This document shows positions 1 through 8,397 of a stretch of DNA of 36,853 nt, piece by piece (position 1 is the first letter of the stretch; each line of letters opens with the position of its first letter). The translations under genes were made by a program, and so were the position numbers. Origin of the DNA: Myxococcota bacterium. Its GTDB lineage: Bacteria; Myxococcota_A; Polyangia; Polyangiales; JANWZI01. The stretch lies in the NCBI GenBank assembly GCA_025054695.1, contig JANWZI010000034.1, positions 1 to 36,853 of the forward strand, in the 5' to 3' direction. The notes below the pieces were generated by a model. That model made no database searches and was not told the DNA's origin. It saw only the letters and a program-made list of their open reading frames with translations.

Positions 1-3000
1 GAGCCCGCGCGTCCGCTCGCCGTGCGGCTCGCGGTCGCCGCGGGCACCCTCGAGGTCGCCACCGCACGTGCGGTGCTCGGCGCGGACGTTGCGTCCCGCG
101 CCGCGCTCGTGCTCGAGCGCACGGGTCTGGGCGTCCTCGGCCCTGGCGGAACCTGCGCGTTGCGACAGTCGGCCGTCCGCACCGTGCTCGACGCGACGCC
201 CGCCGAGCGTCGCAGGGAGCTCGCCGAAGCTCTGGTGGCCGTCACGCCACCGCCACCAGCCCGCGCGATGGCGCTCCTCTGGCTCGGTCGGATCGACGAA
301 GCGACGGAGCTTGCCGCGACGTGGATGCAACGGCGGCAGGACGAGGGAGACCCCGAAGCCGCCATTGCCTTCGGCACGCTGCTTCACGACCTTCTGGGCG
401 CCGCGACACCGTCGCCGATCCGCGTTCGTCTCGCCGACGCGTTGCGCGCCGTGGGGCACTACGAGCGGGCACTGTCCGTCGTGCCGGAGCAGGCGCGCTC
501 GCTCGCGGCTGAGATCGAGCGCCTTCGCGGACGACCGGAGGCCGCACGCACCCGGCTCGGCGATCCGGCCGACGCGGCGTCGCGGGTCGTCCTCGCGCGC
601 ATCGCGCTTGATGCCGGCCGCCCCCGCGAGGCGCTCGACGTGCTGGCCTCGCTCGGCGCACGCGATGACGTCGAGCCCGCGACGCAGCTACGCGCGCACG
701 AGACAGAAGCGCTCGCCCTGCTCGCCTGCGGCGAGCTCGCCGAGGCCGAACGCATCGCCGCGGACGCCGCGCAGCGAGCCGAGGCTTCGGGGAGCGTCGT
801 CGCGCGCGCGCGACTCGACGCGGTGCTCGGATCCATCGCGCACGCACGCGCCGACCGCCCCCGCGCGGCATCGTGCTGGGCGAACGCGTCCCGGACCGCC
901 CAGCAGGCCGGCGAGCAGCACCTGAGCGCGACGCTCCTGGTCAACCTGGGCGTCGCCCGACTCGAAGCAGGACTGCTCGGCCCGGCGCTCGATGCATTGC
1001 GCGAGGCGGCGCGGCGGCTCGCATGGCTCGGGCGTGATGCCGATCTCGGGCGCGCCGCGTACGACCTTGCGGTCGCGCAGGCCCTCGGCGGGCAGCTCGA
1101 TCTCGCCGATGCGGCGGTGGGGACCGCGCTGCGCGCGGCGCGTACCGCGACGGACCGTGTGCTCGAGGCCTACGCGACGGTGTTGCGCGCGGAGATCGCG
1201 GCGAGCCGGGCACGGGACGACGTTGCGCGCCGGGCTGCCCTCGAAGCGAGCATCCTCCTCGACCCGTTGCCGGACGAGCCGCGTCGGGTCGTCTCGGCGC
1301 GCCTGGCCTGCCTCTACGCCGAGCTGGGCGACGGCGAGGCTGCACGGGCGTGGCTCGCCCGGCTCGAGGCGGAGGCTGCCTTTCCGTCGAGCGAGCTCGC
1401 GACAGCCGAGATCGCGTGCGCGCGTCTCGCCGTCGCGCGGCTTCATCCCACCCGCGAGGAGGCGACGACGCTCGCGCGGACGGCCATCGCGGCCGCGGAG
1501 CGTACCGGGCGCTTCGAGCCGGTGTTGCGCGCGTCCCTGCTGGGTGCGCGGCTGCTGCAGGCCGCGGGCGAGCCCGAGCAGGCTCGCGCGCTGCTCGGGC
1601 ACGCGCGCACCCGACTCGACGTCGCGGCCGCTTCCCTGCCGCCGGAGGACCGAGCGTCGCTGCGCGCCTTCCCGGCATATCGCGAAGCGCTCGCGAGCGC
1701 GCCAGAGACCACGTCGCGTGCCCCCGTCGCTGACGAACGGTGGCGGCGCCTGGTCGAAGTCGCGCGCGAGCTGGCGGCGGAGCGTCGGCCCGCGCGTCTG
1801 CACGAGATCGCGGTCGGGGCAGCGCTCGAGCTGACCGGAGCCGAGCGCGCCCTGCTGGTCGAACGCGACGCGCGAGACGGGGACCTCGTCGTGCTGGCAC
1901 GCCGCTCGGTGGAACCGACGGACGAGGCCCCACGCCCCTCGCGCTCGGTGCTGGCCACGGTCTGGGAAACGGGCAGCGCGGTGTGCACGCTCGACGCGGC
2001 GACCGACCTCCGTCTGTCGGGGGCCATGAGCTTGCACGCCCTCGCCGTCCGCTCGGTGCTCGCGGCCCCCGTTCCGTCGGCAGGTGCGAGCCTCGCGCTG
2101 TACGCCGACGATCGGCTGCGTCCGGGGGCGTTCGGTGACGAGGATCGCGCGCTGCTCGCCGAGCTCGGCCGGTTGCTCGGCGTGGCGCTTCAGACGACCC
2201 GCGCGTTTCGCGAGACACGTCGGGAGGTTCGGCGGCTGCAAGGAGAAGAACGACGGTTGCGGCGCGAGCTGGACGCGCGCATCGCGGAGCTTGCGGCCTT
2301 GCGTCGCGTCGCCGCACCGGCTACGGCGCGCGGCGCTCGACTGGTCGCTGCGAGCGCCGCGATGCAGCGGGTGCTGGAGCTGGTCGAGCGCGTCGCCCCC
2401 GCCGACGTGCCGGTGCTCGTCACCGGCGAAAGCGGGACCGGCAAGGAGCTCGTGGCGCGCGCGATCCACGAACGATCACCGCGTCGTGACCGCCCGTTCG
2501 TCACCGAGAACTGCGGCGCCATCCCCGATCCGCTCCTCGAGAGCGCGCTCTTCGGCCACGTGCGCGGTGCGTTCACGGGCGCCGAGCGATCGCGCGCGGG
2601 GCTGTTCGAGGCGGCCCACGGCGGCACGCTCCTGCTCGACGAAGTCGCCGAGATGAGTCCGGCGATGCAGACCAAGCTGCTGCGCGCCGTCCAGAGTGGC
2701 GAGATCCGACCCGTCGGCTCCGACAGGGCGCGCCGCGTCGACGTCCGTATCGTTTCGGCCACGCACCGCGATCTGCGCGCGCGTGTGGCCCAGGGGACGT
2801 TCCGCGAGGACCTCTTCTACCGGCTCGCCGTCGTCACCGTCTGGCTCCCGCCCCTGCGCGAGCGGCCCGAAGACATTCCCCCTCTCGTCGCGGCATTGCT
2901 TGAGCGCCATGCGCCGGGGCGTCGGATCCGCGTCAGCGCGGAAGCGATGCGCTGTCTGCAATCGCACCCCTGGCCGGGCAACGTGCGCGAGCTCGAAAAC

Positions 3001-3282
3001 GAGCTGCGGCGCGCGCTTCTGATGGCCACGGACGTCATCGACGTCGAGCACCTTTCGGAATCCCTGCGGCTCGATCCCGCCGGCAGGGCGCTTCCCCCTC
3101 CCGCGGCGAGCTCGCTCCGTGCCCAGATCGACGCGCTTGAGCGGCGTCTAGTGCGCGACGCACTCGCCGCGACGGGGGGCAACCAGAGCCAGGCCGCGCG
3201 GCGTCTCGGGATTTCGCGGTATGGACTGCTGAAGATGATGCGACGGCTGGGGATCCGGCCCACCGGGCGACATTCGGAGTGA
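1..3282 (+). CDS. Sigma-54-dependent activator with TPR and GAF sensor regions (5' end outside window)
   Basis: The reading frame is open from base 1, so the true start lies upstream; a GTG at 22 is only an internal candidate. The first ~560 codons are Ala/Leu/Arg-rich helical repeats of TPR type. A GAF-like domain follows at about 1738-2215, then a short charged coiled-coil linker (2215-2300). The sigma-54 AAA+ domain has Walker A GESGTGKE at 2425-2448, the GAFTGA sigma-54 contact loop at 2566-2583, Walker B LLLDE near 2629-2643, and the PWPGNVREL signature near 2970. A Fis-type helix-turn-helix ends the protein (about 3181-3255). By family it should bind enhancer DNA, hydrolyse ATP and remodel RNA polymerase-sigma-54. 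In myxobacteria such proteins often carry an N-terminal Ser/Thr kinase domain, but that part cannot be seen here. The ligand of the GAF/TPR part is unknown. Confidence 0.93.
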   Translation, partial: EPARPLAVRLAVAAGTLEVATARAVLGADVASRAALVLERTGLGVLGPGGTCALRQSAVRTVLDATPAERRRELAEALVAVTPPPPARAMALLWLGRIDEATELAATWMQRRQDEGDPEAAIAFGTLLHDLLGAATPSPIRVRLADALRAVGHYERALSVVPEQARSLAAEIERLRGRPEAARTRLGDPADAASRVVLARIALDAGRPREALDVLASLGARDDVEPATQLRAHETEALALLACGELAEAERIAADAAQRAEASGSVVARARLDAVLGSIAHARADRPRAASCWANASRTAQQAGEQHLSATLLVNLGVARLEAGLLGPALDALREAARRLAWLGRDADLGRAAYDLAVAQALGGQLDLADAAVGTALRAARTATDRVLEAYATVLRAEIAASRARDDVARRAALEASILLDPLPDEPRRVVSARLACLYAELGDGEAARAWLARLEAEAAFPSSELATAEIACARLAVARLHPTREEATTLARTAIAAAERTGRFEPVLRASLLGARLLQAAGEPEQARALLGHARTRLDVAAASLPPEDRASLRAFPAYREALASAPETTSRAPVADERWRRLVEVARELAAERRPARLHEIAVGAALELTGAERALLVERDARDGDLVVLARRSVEPTDEAPRPSRSVLATVWETGSAVCTLDAATDLRLSGAMSLHALAVRSVLAAPVPSAGASLALYADDRLRPGAFGDEDRALLAELGRLLGVALQTTRAFRETRREVRRLQGEERRLRRELDARIAELAALRRVAAPATARGARLVAASAAMQRVLELVERVAPADVPVLVTGESGTGKELVARAIHERSPRRDRPFVTENCGAIPDPLLESALFGHVRGAFTGAERSRAGLFEAAHGGTLLLDEVAEMSPAMQTKLLRAVQSGEIRPVGSDRARRVDVRIVSATHRDLRARVAQGTFREDLFYRLAVVTVWLPPLRERPEDIPPLVAALLERHAPGRRIRVSAEAMRCLQSHPWPGNVRELENELRRALLMATDVIDVEHLSESLRLDPAGRALPPPAASSLRAQIDALERRLVRDALAATGGNQSQAARRLGISRYGLLKMMRRLGIRPTGRHSE

Positions 3283-3300
3283 CGCCGCGATCGAGCCCGG

Positions 3301-3369
3301 CGAGCGCGGCTCGAGGCCGCTCGAGACCGAGCCCGAGTCGGAGCTCGATGCCGATGCCGCGGCCGCGTT
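3301..3369. repeat. Hexamer array R1 (CGAGNC units, degenerate)
   Basis: This array lies between the two convergent regulator genes. It reads in the CGAGNC direction on the plus strand. From 3322 the units are cgagac, cgagcc, cgagtc, ggagct, cgatgc, cgatgc and then decay. A 4-nt phase break separates an earlier unit, cgaggc (3312-3317). It is the most degenerate of the eleven arrays in the window. Confidence 0.5.
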
Positions 3370-3388
3370 CCATGGGATGGGACCATGG
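3370..3388. terminator. Possible hairpin just after the FHA regulator
   Basis: CCATGG, a 7-nt loop and CCATGG form a 6-bp stem immediately downstream of the minus-strand stop codon at 3389-3391. There is no U-tract, so a terminator role is only a guess. The stem could also be a chance palindrome. Confidence 0.2.
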
Positions 3389-4639
3389 TCAGTCGACGAG
3401 GCCGTGCTTGCGGGCCAGACGCGCGAGGTAGTTGCGATCGAGCCCCGCTTCGGCGGCCGCTCGCGAGAAATTGCCCCGGTGGCGTTCGAGCAATCTCCTC
3501 ACGTAGTCCGCCTCGAACGCGTCGACGAGCCTTTCCTTGGCGTCCTTGAACGGGAGCGCGCTCAGCTCGTCGGTCACGCCGCCGAAGGCCGGCGAGCCCC
3601 CCGAGCCCGTGGTCGTGGTGGCTCCGGGGCGGCTCGCCACCAACGTGCGCTCGACCAGTCGAACCAGCTCGCGCACGTTGCCGGGGAAATCGTGCACGCG
3701 CAGCAGCGCCAGATCCTCCGGTCCCAAGGGCAGCCCCTCGTAGCCGAGCCCCGCGACCACTTCGCGGACGAGCGGGAGCAGATCCTCGCGTCGCTCGCGC
3801 AGCGGCGGGAGCACGATGCGCACCGCGGCCAGGTGGAAGTAGAGCGCGCGCGGCATGGCGCCGCGCTCGACGCGCTGGCGGAGGTCCGAGCGGCTCGTGG
3901 CGATCGTGCGGACGTCCAGCTCGCCGCGCTCGCGCCGGTCCAGCAGCGACAGCAGGGTCGAGGCGGTCGTGGCGCTCGCTTCGTCGACGCGGTCGACGAT
4001 CAGCGTGCCCGACTGGGCGGCCTCGAACGCGGCGTGCACGCCGCGCGGTTCGAGGGGGGCGCCTACGTCGAGCACCCAGCACGGGCGGCCGGCTCGCGGG
4101 GAGGCGTCGTGGATGGCGCGCGCGGCCTCGCTCTTGCCGGTTCCCTGTTCGCCCTCGAGCAGGACGGGGGTGTCGGTCGGGGCGACGCGCTCGAGCAGAG
4201 CGAAGACGCGACGCATGGCCGGGCTCGTGCCGACGAGGCGACCGAAGCGCGTCGCCTCGCTCGGCGCCAGGGGCGCGGGCGCGTCGGCGGCGACGAGCTG
4301 TAGTCGCGCTCGTCCGAGGCGAATCTCGGTTCCCACGGGAACGACGATCGACTCGACCCGGGTCGCGCCCACGAACGTTCCGTTGGTGCTCTGCAGATCG
4401 CGGACTCGCACCCCCGTCGAGACGAGGCCGAGCTCGGCGTGATACCGGGAGACCGTCGGGTCGCGCACTTGCAAGTCGACGTCGGGGTGGCTGCCGACGA
4501 CGAGCGTGCCGCCCTCGAGCAACGCCTCGCGACCCGAGTCCGGTCCCGACACCACGCGCACGCGAACGCGTCGCACGACGAGGTCTCCGCCGCCGTCGGT
4601 GGCGAGCACGCCCGTCGCCTCGGTCCGCGAGGGATTCAT
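3389..4639 (-). CDS. FHA-domain AAA+ regulator of the sigma-54 activator family, GAFTGA loop missing
   Basis: 416 aa. An FHA domain (about residues 28-115, with VGSHPDVD, SRYHAEL and STNGTFVG) should bind phosphothreonine, so a Ser/Thr kinase input is likely. The AAA+ domain has Walker A GEQGTGKS at 163-170, a weak Walker B LIVDRVDE at 213-220, and FPGNVREL later. A Fis-like helix-turn-helix closes the protein (GNFSRAAAEAGLDRNYLARL). The segment between the two Walker motifs is about 18 residues shorter than in the neighbouring activator (Walker A Lys to Walker B Asp 47 versus 65 residues), and the missing part includes GAFTGA. It therefore probably cannot activate sigma-54 polymerase in the normal way and may repress, or act with sigma-70. 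The ATG at 4639 has a TAGATT -10-like hexamer 13 nt upstream. The gene is convergent with the intact activator. Confidence 0.9.
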   Translation of the reverse strand: MNPSRTEATGVLATDGGGDLVVRRVRVRVVSGPDSGREALLEGGTLVVGSHPDVDLQVRDPTVSRYHAELGLVSTGVRVRDLQSTNGTFVGATRVESIVVPVGTEIRLGRARLQLVAADAPAPLAPSEATRFGRLVGTSPAMRRVFALLERVAPTDTPVLLEGEQGTGKSEAARAIHDASPRAGRPCWVLDVGAPLEPRGVHAAFEAAQSGTLIVDRVDEASATTASTLLSLLDRRERGELDVRTIATSRSDLRQRVERGAMPRALYFHLAAVRIVLPPLRERREDLLPLVREVVAGLGYEGLPLGPEDLALLRVHDFPGNVRELVRLVERTLVASRPGATTTTGSGGSPAFGGVTDELSALPFKDAKERLVDAFEADYVRRLLERHRGNFSRAAAEAGLDRNYLARLARKHGLVD

Positions 4640-4652
4640 CGGAGCGTCACGG

Positions 4653-4658
4653 AATCTA
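4653..4658 (-). promoter_or_regulatory. -10-like element upstream of the FHA regulator
   Basis: On the minus strand TAGATT lies 13 nt before the ATG at 4639, predicting a leader of only a few nucleotides. No good -35 is visible at 16-18 nt, so this is weak evidence on its own. Confidence 0.3.
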
Positions 4659-4780
4659 GCGCACGTCGGCCGGTACCCGCGGCTCGGCGGGGGTTCACCC
4701 TGTCGGCGCGGGGCGCATTTCGCTCTCGGCGGCCTGCATGCAGTCGCGCGCGTACGGCAGCCACGAGCTCTCTCGCTCCG

Positions 4781-4869
4781 GCCTCGGACGCGGTCTCGGG
4801 TCGGGCTCGGGCGCGGACTCAGACTCGGTATCGGTCTCGGATTTGGTCTCGGACTCGGACTCGGACTCG
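4781..4869. repeat. Hexamer array R2 (GNCTCG units) with shared downstream flank
   Basis: On the plus strand there are 14 units: three, a 5-nt unit (4799-4803, the only length change), then eleven more. Typical units are gcctcg, gtctcg, ggctcg and gactcg, and the array ends with three perfect gactcg. The next 40 nt (4870-4909, beginning CAACACC) match the flank of R5 at 31 of 40 positions without gaps. Further units (gactcg, gaatcg, gtctcc) follow at 4914-4931. Confidence 0.85.
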
Positions 4870-5004
4870 CAACACCCCACGGCCACGTCGAGCAACGTGA
4901 TCGCCGCCGCTGCGACTCGGAATCGGTCTCCGGCGCCGCGTCGATCGCGCGCGGGGTGGCGACCTTCGACGCTCATTGTCCGCCGAATCGCAGCCGCCGG
5001 CGAT

Positions 5005-6144
5005 TCACGCCGATGCGGACCCCTCGACGACGACACGGTCGCCGCCGTCGCGCTTGGCCTCGTAGGCCAGAGCGTCGGCGCGTTGCAGCAACGCACGCGC
5101 CTCTTCACCGGCGCGGGCGAGCGCGACGCCCACGCTCGCCGTCACGGGTGCCTGTGGATCGAGCGAGCCACCGACCTGCCGGATTGCCGTCCGGAACCGC
5201 TCGGCGGCGCGGCGCGCGGCCGCGAGATCCGTGCGCGGCATCACGACCACGATCTCGTCGCCCCCGTAGCGCCCGACGACGTCCGATTCGCGACTCGTCG
5301 CCCCAAGTGCTCTGCCGATCTCGACGAGCATGCGGTCGCCTTCGAGGTGACCCCACAGATCGTTGACCCGCTTGAACCCGTCCAGGTCGATCATCGCGAC
5401 GGAAAGCGGCTGATCGGCGAGCCGCGCGCGTAGCTCCTCCTCCAGTCGGCTCATCAGATGCCGCCGGTTGTAGAGCTGCGTGAGCGGGTCGCGTCGCGAC
5501 AGCTCCTCGAGGCGATGGTTCGCCGCGACGAGCGCACGCTCACGGCGCCGGTCGTCCTCGACGACCTTGCCCGCGATGGCCGTCGAACCGACGAGCAGCA
5601 GCGGAAGGAGCATCGCGGCCACGATGGAGGCCGCCTCGTCGGGCACCACGCGATCCGCCCAGGGGGGCGCGTCGGGACCGTACGGCAACAGCCCCGCGCG
5701 CTCGCAGAGCACGATTCCCGCATAGGACAGCGACCCGACGACGGCGAGCGTCAGGCCGGTCGCGCGACCGACGAGAAGCGTGTTGAACAACCCCTGAAAA
5801 AAGTAGAGCCAGACCCACATCGTCGTCAGGCTTCCCGTTCGGTGCACGACGAACGTGAGCAGCGCGCTGTCCACGAGACCGGTGAGCAGGGGACGGATGC
5901 GCGGCGCGACGTCCTTCCAGACGAGCCACACCGTCACGCAGGCCCAGATCACGTATCCTGCCCACAGGCCTCTGTAGCTCGCCGTACGTGGGTAGAGCGC
6001 CGGAAGCAGTGTCAGCAGCACGACGCCGATGACTACCCGCACCGAGGCGCCCGCCGCCCTTGCGCGCCGCTCGTCCACCGAACGTGCAAGGTAGCCGTTC
6101 GTGCGCTCTCGCGCCCACTCCATGCTGCACGGCGTGGAGGTCAC
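5005..6144 (-). CDS. Membrane-anchored diguanylate cyclase (GGDEF domain)
   Basis: 379 aa. The N-terminal ~195 residues hold about six hydrophobic segments (roughly 34-50, 58-76, 88-150 as several, 172-192), followed by a short coiled-coil linker and a GGDEF domain. The catalytic signature is GGDEI at 294-298. Nine residues earlier RESD (285-288) matches the RxxD inhibitory site that binds cyclic di-GMP. Both are intact, so it should make c-di-GMP from GTP with product feedback. No EAL domain is present. A second Met (residue 8, 6123) is an equally good start. The stop codon of rlmB lies 32 nt upstream, so it is probably the last gene of a four-gene operon. The sensor region matches no named family that I recognise. 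Confidence 0.92.
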   Translation of the reverse strand: MTSTPCSMEWARERTNGYLARSVDERRARAAGASVRVVIGVVLLTLLPALYPRTASYRGLWAGYVIWACVTVWLVWKDVAPRIRPLLTGLVDSALLTFVVHRTGSLTTMWVWLYFFQGLFNTLLVGRATGLTLAVVGSLSYAGIVLCERAGLLPYGPDAPPWADRVVPDEAASIVAAMLLPLLLVGSTAIAGKVVEDDRRRERALVAANHRLEELSRRDPLTQLYNRRHLMSRLEEELRARLADQPLSVAMIDLDGFKRVNDLWGHLEGDRMLVEIGRALGATSRESDVVGRYGGDEIVVVMPRTDLAAARRAAERFRTAIRQVGGSLDPQAPVTASVGVALARAGEEARALLQRADALAYEAKRDGGDRVVVEGSASA

Positions 6145-6175
6145 CGGGGGGGTCGGCGCCCACGGGCCGGGACTT

Positions 6176-6919
6176 TCACGGGGCGACGCGCGACCCCGCC
6201 CGCAGTCCGGCCACGATGTAAAGGGCGATTCCAGCGGCCACCGCGGCGTTCAGCGACGCGGGCACGCCGCGCGTCGGGATGCGCACGAGACGATGGCAGC
6301 GCTCGCGCACCAGTCGCCGCAATCCGCGTCCCTCCGAGCCGATCACGAGCACCCGTCCACCGGGCGCCGGTCCGAGCGCGTCGACCGGTTGCGCCCCGTC
6401 CGGATCGAGCCCCACCACTTCGAGACCCCGCTCGGCCATCGCGCCCAACGTTCTGGCCAGATTGGTGACCCGCGCGATGCGCGCATGCTCGGTCGCTCCG
6501 GCCGATGCGCGCACCACGACGCCCGTCACCGGCGCCGACCGATGCCGCGGCACCACGACGCCGTCGGCTCCGAATGCGACGGCGCTTCGCACGATCGCGC
6601 CGAAGTTGCGCGGATCGGTCAGCTCGTCGAGCGCGACGACGAGCGGCTCGGGCGCGCCGACTTCGAGAATGCGTTCCAGACTCTCGTAGGGATAGTCGCC
6701 GGCAATCGCCACGACGCCCTGGTGCCGCAACCCTCCGGCGAGCGCCTCGAGCCGTTTCGAATCCGCCGGCTGCACCTCGAGCCCGATGCGCGCCGCGGCC
6801 TGCGCGAGGCGCCCATGCGCAGTCATCTCCGGCGCCGCGTAGATCGCCTGCACGCCGCGGGCGTGCGGCCCGGCCAAGGCTTCGAGCACCGCGCGTGGTC
6901 CCAGCAGTCGGCGCTTCAC
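6176..6919 (-). CDS. rlmB: 23S rRNA 2'-O-methyltransferase (RlmB/TrmH family)
   Basis: 247 aa. A SPOUT-class methyltransferase with an N-terminal substrate-binding domain (LLGPRAVLEAL, residues 5-15). The three TrmH motifs are present: DPRNFGAIVRSA (102-113, with Asn105 and Arg111), VIGSEGRGL (192-200) and PASLNAAVA (220-228). Family members methylate the ribose of G2251 in 23S rRNA using S-adenosylmethionine. The GTG start at 6919 overlaps the pyrF stop as GTGA, which implies translational coupling. The frame is open further upstream, but that part lies in pyrF and is arginine-rich noise. Assignment to RlmB rather than another TrmH-family enzyme rests on the N-terminal domain and overall length. 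Confidence 0.9.
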   Translation of the reverse strand: MKRRLLGPRAVLEALAGPHARGVQAIYAAPEMTAHGRLAQAAARIGLEVQPADSKRLEALAGGLRHQGVVAIAGDYPYESLERILEVGAPEPLVVALDELTDPRNFGAIVRSAVAFGADGVVVPRHRSAPVTGVVVRASAGATEHARIARVTNLARTLGAMAERGLEVVGLDPDGAQPVDALGPAPGGRVLVIGSEGRGLRRLVRERCHRLVRIPTRGVPASLNAAVAAGIALYIVAGLRAGSRVAP

Positions 6920-7623
6920 GGCTGCTCGACCGCCAGCTCCTCGAGGATCCGCCGTGCCGCGGCGCGTGGATCGGGAGCGTCGCGGATGGGCCGCCCCACG
7001 ACCACGATGTCGGCTCCCGCCGCGATTGCCTCGGCGGGCGTCGCGACGCGCCGCTGGTCGTCGGTCGAACTGCCGGCGGGACGGATGCCGGGAACAACGA
7101 GCAACGGCCGCGTCCCGAACGCGGCGCGCAGCGCGCGGCACTCGTGTACCGAGCAAACGAGCCCGCCGAGACCCGCACCGACCGCGAGCTTCGCGAAACG
7201 CATCGCCGCATGCTCCGATGCCCCCTCGAGACCGATCTCGCGCAGATCCTCGTTCCCGAGGCTCGTCAGGACCGTCACGCCGAGCAGCACGAGGCTCGAA
7301 TCACGCGCCGCGCGCACGGCCGCCTCAAGCGCCGAACGCCCCGCCGCCGCGTGAATCGTCAGGAAGCGGGCGCCGTGTCGCGCCGCCGATGCGACCGCAC
7401 CAGCCACGGTCGCGGGGATGTCGTGCAGCTTTAGATCGAGGAAGCATTCGGCTCCCGCCAACCGAACCAGCCGTACCGCCTCCGGCCCGATCGCCGCGAA
7501 CAGCTCGAGTCCGACCTTGAAGACACCGACGTCGCTCACGAGCGCATCCACCCACCGGCGCGCCGTGTCCGCATCGCCGACGTCGAGCGCAAAGCACAGG
7601 CGCTCTCGCGCCGTGCGTGACAC
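6916..7623 (-). CDS. pyrF: Orotidine 5'-phosphate decarboxylase
   Basis: 235 aa, normal for the bacterial family. It converts OMP to UMP, the last step of de novo pyrimidine nucleotide synthesis, in the cytoplasm. The signature FLDLKLHDIPATV (61-73) carries the catalytic Asp63, Lys65 and Asp68. The N-terminal LCFALDV (Asp14) and FKVGLE (Lys36) fit the substrate pocket, and VVVGRPI lies near the C-terminus. The gene starts 6 nt after the stop of the upstream coiled-coil gene and overlaps rlmB by 4 nt. Other pyrimidine genes (pyrC, carA) lie about 17 kb away in this window, so the pathway is split. Confidence 0.97.
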   Translation of the reverse strand: MSRTARERLCFALDVGDADTARRWVDALVSDVGVFKVGLELFAAIGPEAVRLVRLAGAECFLDLKLHDIPATVAGAVASAARHGARFLTIHAAAGRSALEAAVRAARDSSLVLLGVTVLTSLGNEDLREIGLEGASEHAAMRFAKLAVGAGLGGLVCSVHECRALRAAFGTRPLLVVPGIRPAGSSTDDQRRVATPAEAIAAGADIVVVGRPIRDAPDPRAAARRILEELAVEQP

Positions 7624-7629
7624 CGAGCG

Positions 7630-8397
7630 TTACTCGTCGATTCCGGCGAGCGGGTCGAGCGGGTCGCTGCTCGAGCCCATTCGCGTGCCGGCCGACGTAG
7701 CCATGGCCGACGCCCCCGGCCGACGGCGCATCCCCGTGGGGCTCGCGGCGGCCTCCCCGGCGAGCGCGGACGACGCCCGGCTCTGTTCGGCCGCGAGGCG
7801 CGCCGCCTCGAGCTGGCGGGCCCGCTCGGCGGCCTCTGCGGCAGCTCGCTGCGCCGCCGCGGCACGCGCCTCCGCCTCCTGCTGCTGGCGGGCAATCTCG
7901 GCCGCCCGCGCACGCGCCGCGGCTGCCTCGGCCTCTCGACGCTCGATGGCCGGCTTGACGACGCCGAACCACACGCCCGCGCCGATCGCGAGCACGCCCG
8001 CGACGATGCCGCCGATGACCCCCGGATGCAGGCCCTTCTTCTCGCGCGCCCGCAGTGCGGCCATCTCCCGCTCGTGCGCGAGCAGCCTCTCCTGCTCTGC
8101 TGCCCGCGCGCGGGCCTCTGCCTCGAGTCGCACGCGCAATTCGGCCTCTTCGCGCTCGCGCCGACGCCGCTCTTCTTCCTCTCGCTTCTGCCGCTCGATC
8201 GCGGCGAGACGTTCCTCCTCTTCACGGCGGCGGCGCTCTTCTTCCTCGCGTCGGCGGCGCTCTTCTTCCTCGCGGCGCCGCCGTGCCTCTTCCTCGCGCC
8301 GGCGCTTGTCCTCCTCTTCGGCCCGGATCCGCTCCTCCTCGAGGTTCATCAACTCGCGGAGGTTGAAGAGAACCGACGATTCCTTCTGTTCGGCCAT
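7630..8397 (-). CDS. Single-pass membrane protein with charged coiled coils
   Basis: 255 aa. Residues 18-120 are an almost pure Glu/Arg coiled coil, built partly from an 8-residue repeat of the EEEERRRR type. One transmembrane helix follows (about 126-147, PGVIGGIVAGVLAIGAGVWF), then a second Ala/Glu/Arg helix (150-215) and a Ser/Gly/Pro-rich tail ending DPLAGIDE. The composition recalls TolA-like periplasmic spanners, but no TolA domain is recognisable, and topology suggests a cytoplasmic N-terminal helix. It is the first gene of the run into pyrF, with a 6-nt gap. I do not recognise the family. A partner or scaffold role is possible but not shown. Confidence 0.8.
   Translation of the reverse strand: MAEQKESSVLFNLRELMNLEEERIRAEEEDKRRREEEARRRREEEERRRREEEERRRREEEERLAAIERQKREEEERRRREREEAELRVRLEAEARARAAEQERLLAHEREMAALRAREKKGLHPGVIGGIVAGVLAIGAGVWFGVVKPAIERREAEAAAARARAAEIARQQQEAEARAAAAQRAAAEAAERARQLEAARLAAEQSRASSALAGEAAASPTGMRRRPGASAMATSAGTRMGSSSDPLDPLAGIDE
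8228..8323. repeat. 24-bp tandem repeat inside the coiled-coil gene
   Basis: Four consecutive 24-nt units (8228-8251, 8252-8275, 8276-8299, 8300-8323) encode the 8-residue Glu/Arg repeat. The first two differ only at the last base and the later two are diverged. This is in-frame internal duplication of a coiled coil. Confidence 0.8.

Larger units (their letters stand above)
4640..5004. other. 365-nt intergenic region holding array R2
   Basis: This region separates the start of the FHA regulator from the end of the diguanylate cyclase gene, both on the minus strand. It contains a -10-like TAGATT for the FHA gene (plus-strand 4653-4658), the hexamer array R2 (4781-4869), a 40-bp flank shared with array R5 (4870-4909) and a short second block of units (4914-4931). 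Open frames through it are low-complexity Ser/Asp, Gly/Leu or Arg runs made by the repeat. I see no credible gene. Confidence 0.6.

Noticed and set aside
688-2469. Long open frames antisense to the first regulator and to most other genes
   Set aside because: In very GC-rich DNA antisense and shifted frames stay open by chance. They are Arg/Pro/Ala-rich and show no domain motifs.
4738-5433. Ser/Asp- and Gly/Leu-rich open frames crossing array R2, and similar frames at R3, R4, R6, R7 and R8
   Set aside because: They arise because the hexamer contains no stop codon in any frame. They lack homology, ribosome binding sites and consistent boundaries, and the composition changes with frame from Ser/Asp to Arg to Gly/Leu.
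6920-7156. N-terminal extension of RlmB
   Set aside because: It lies wholly within pyrF and encodes an Arg-rich stretch; the GTG at 6919 gives the normal family start.
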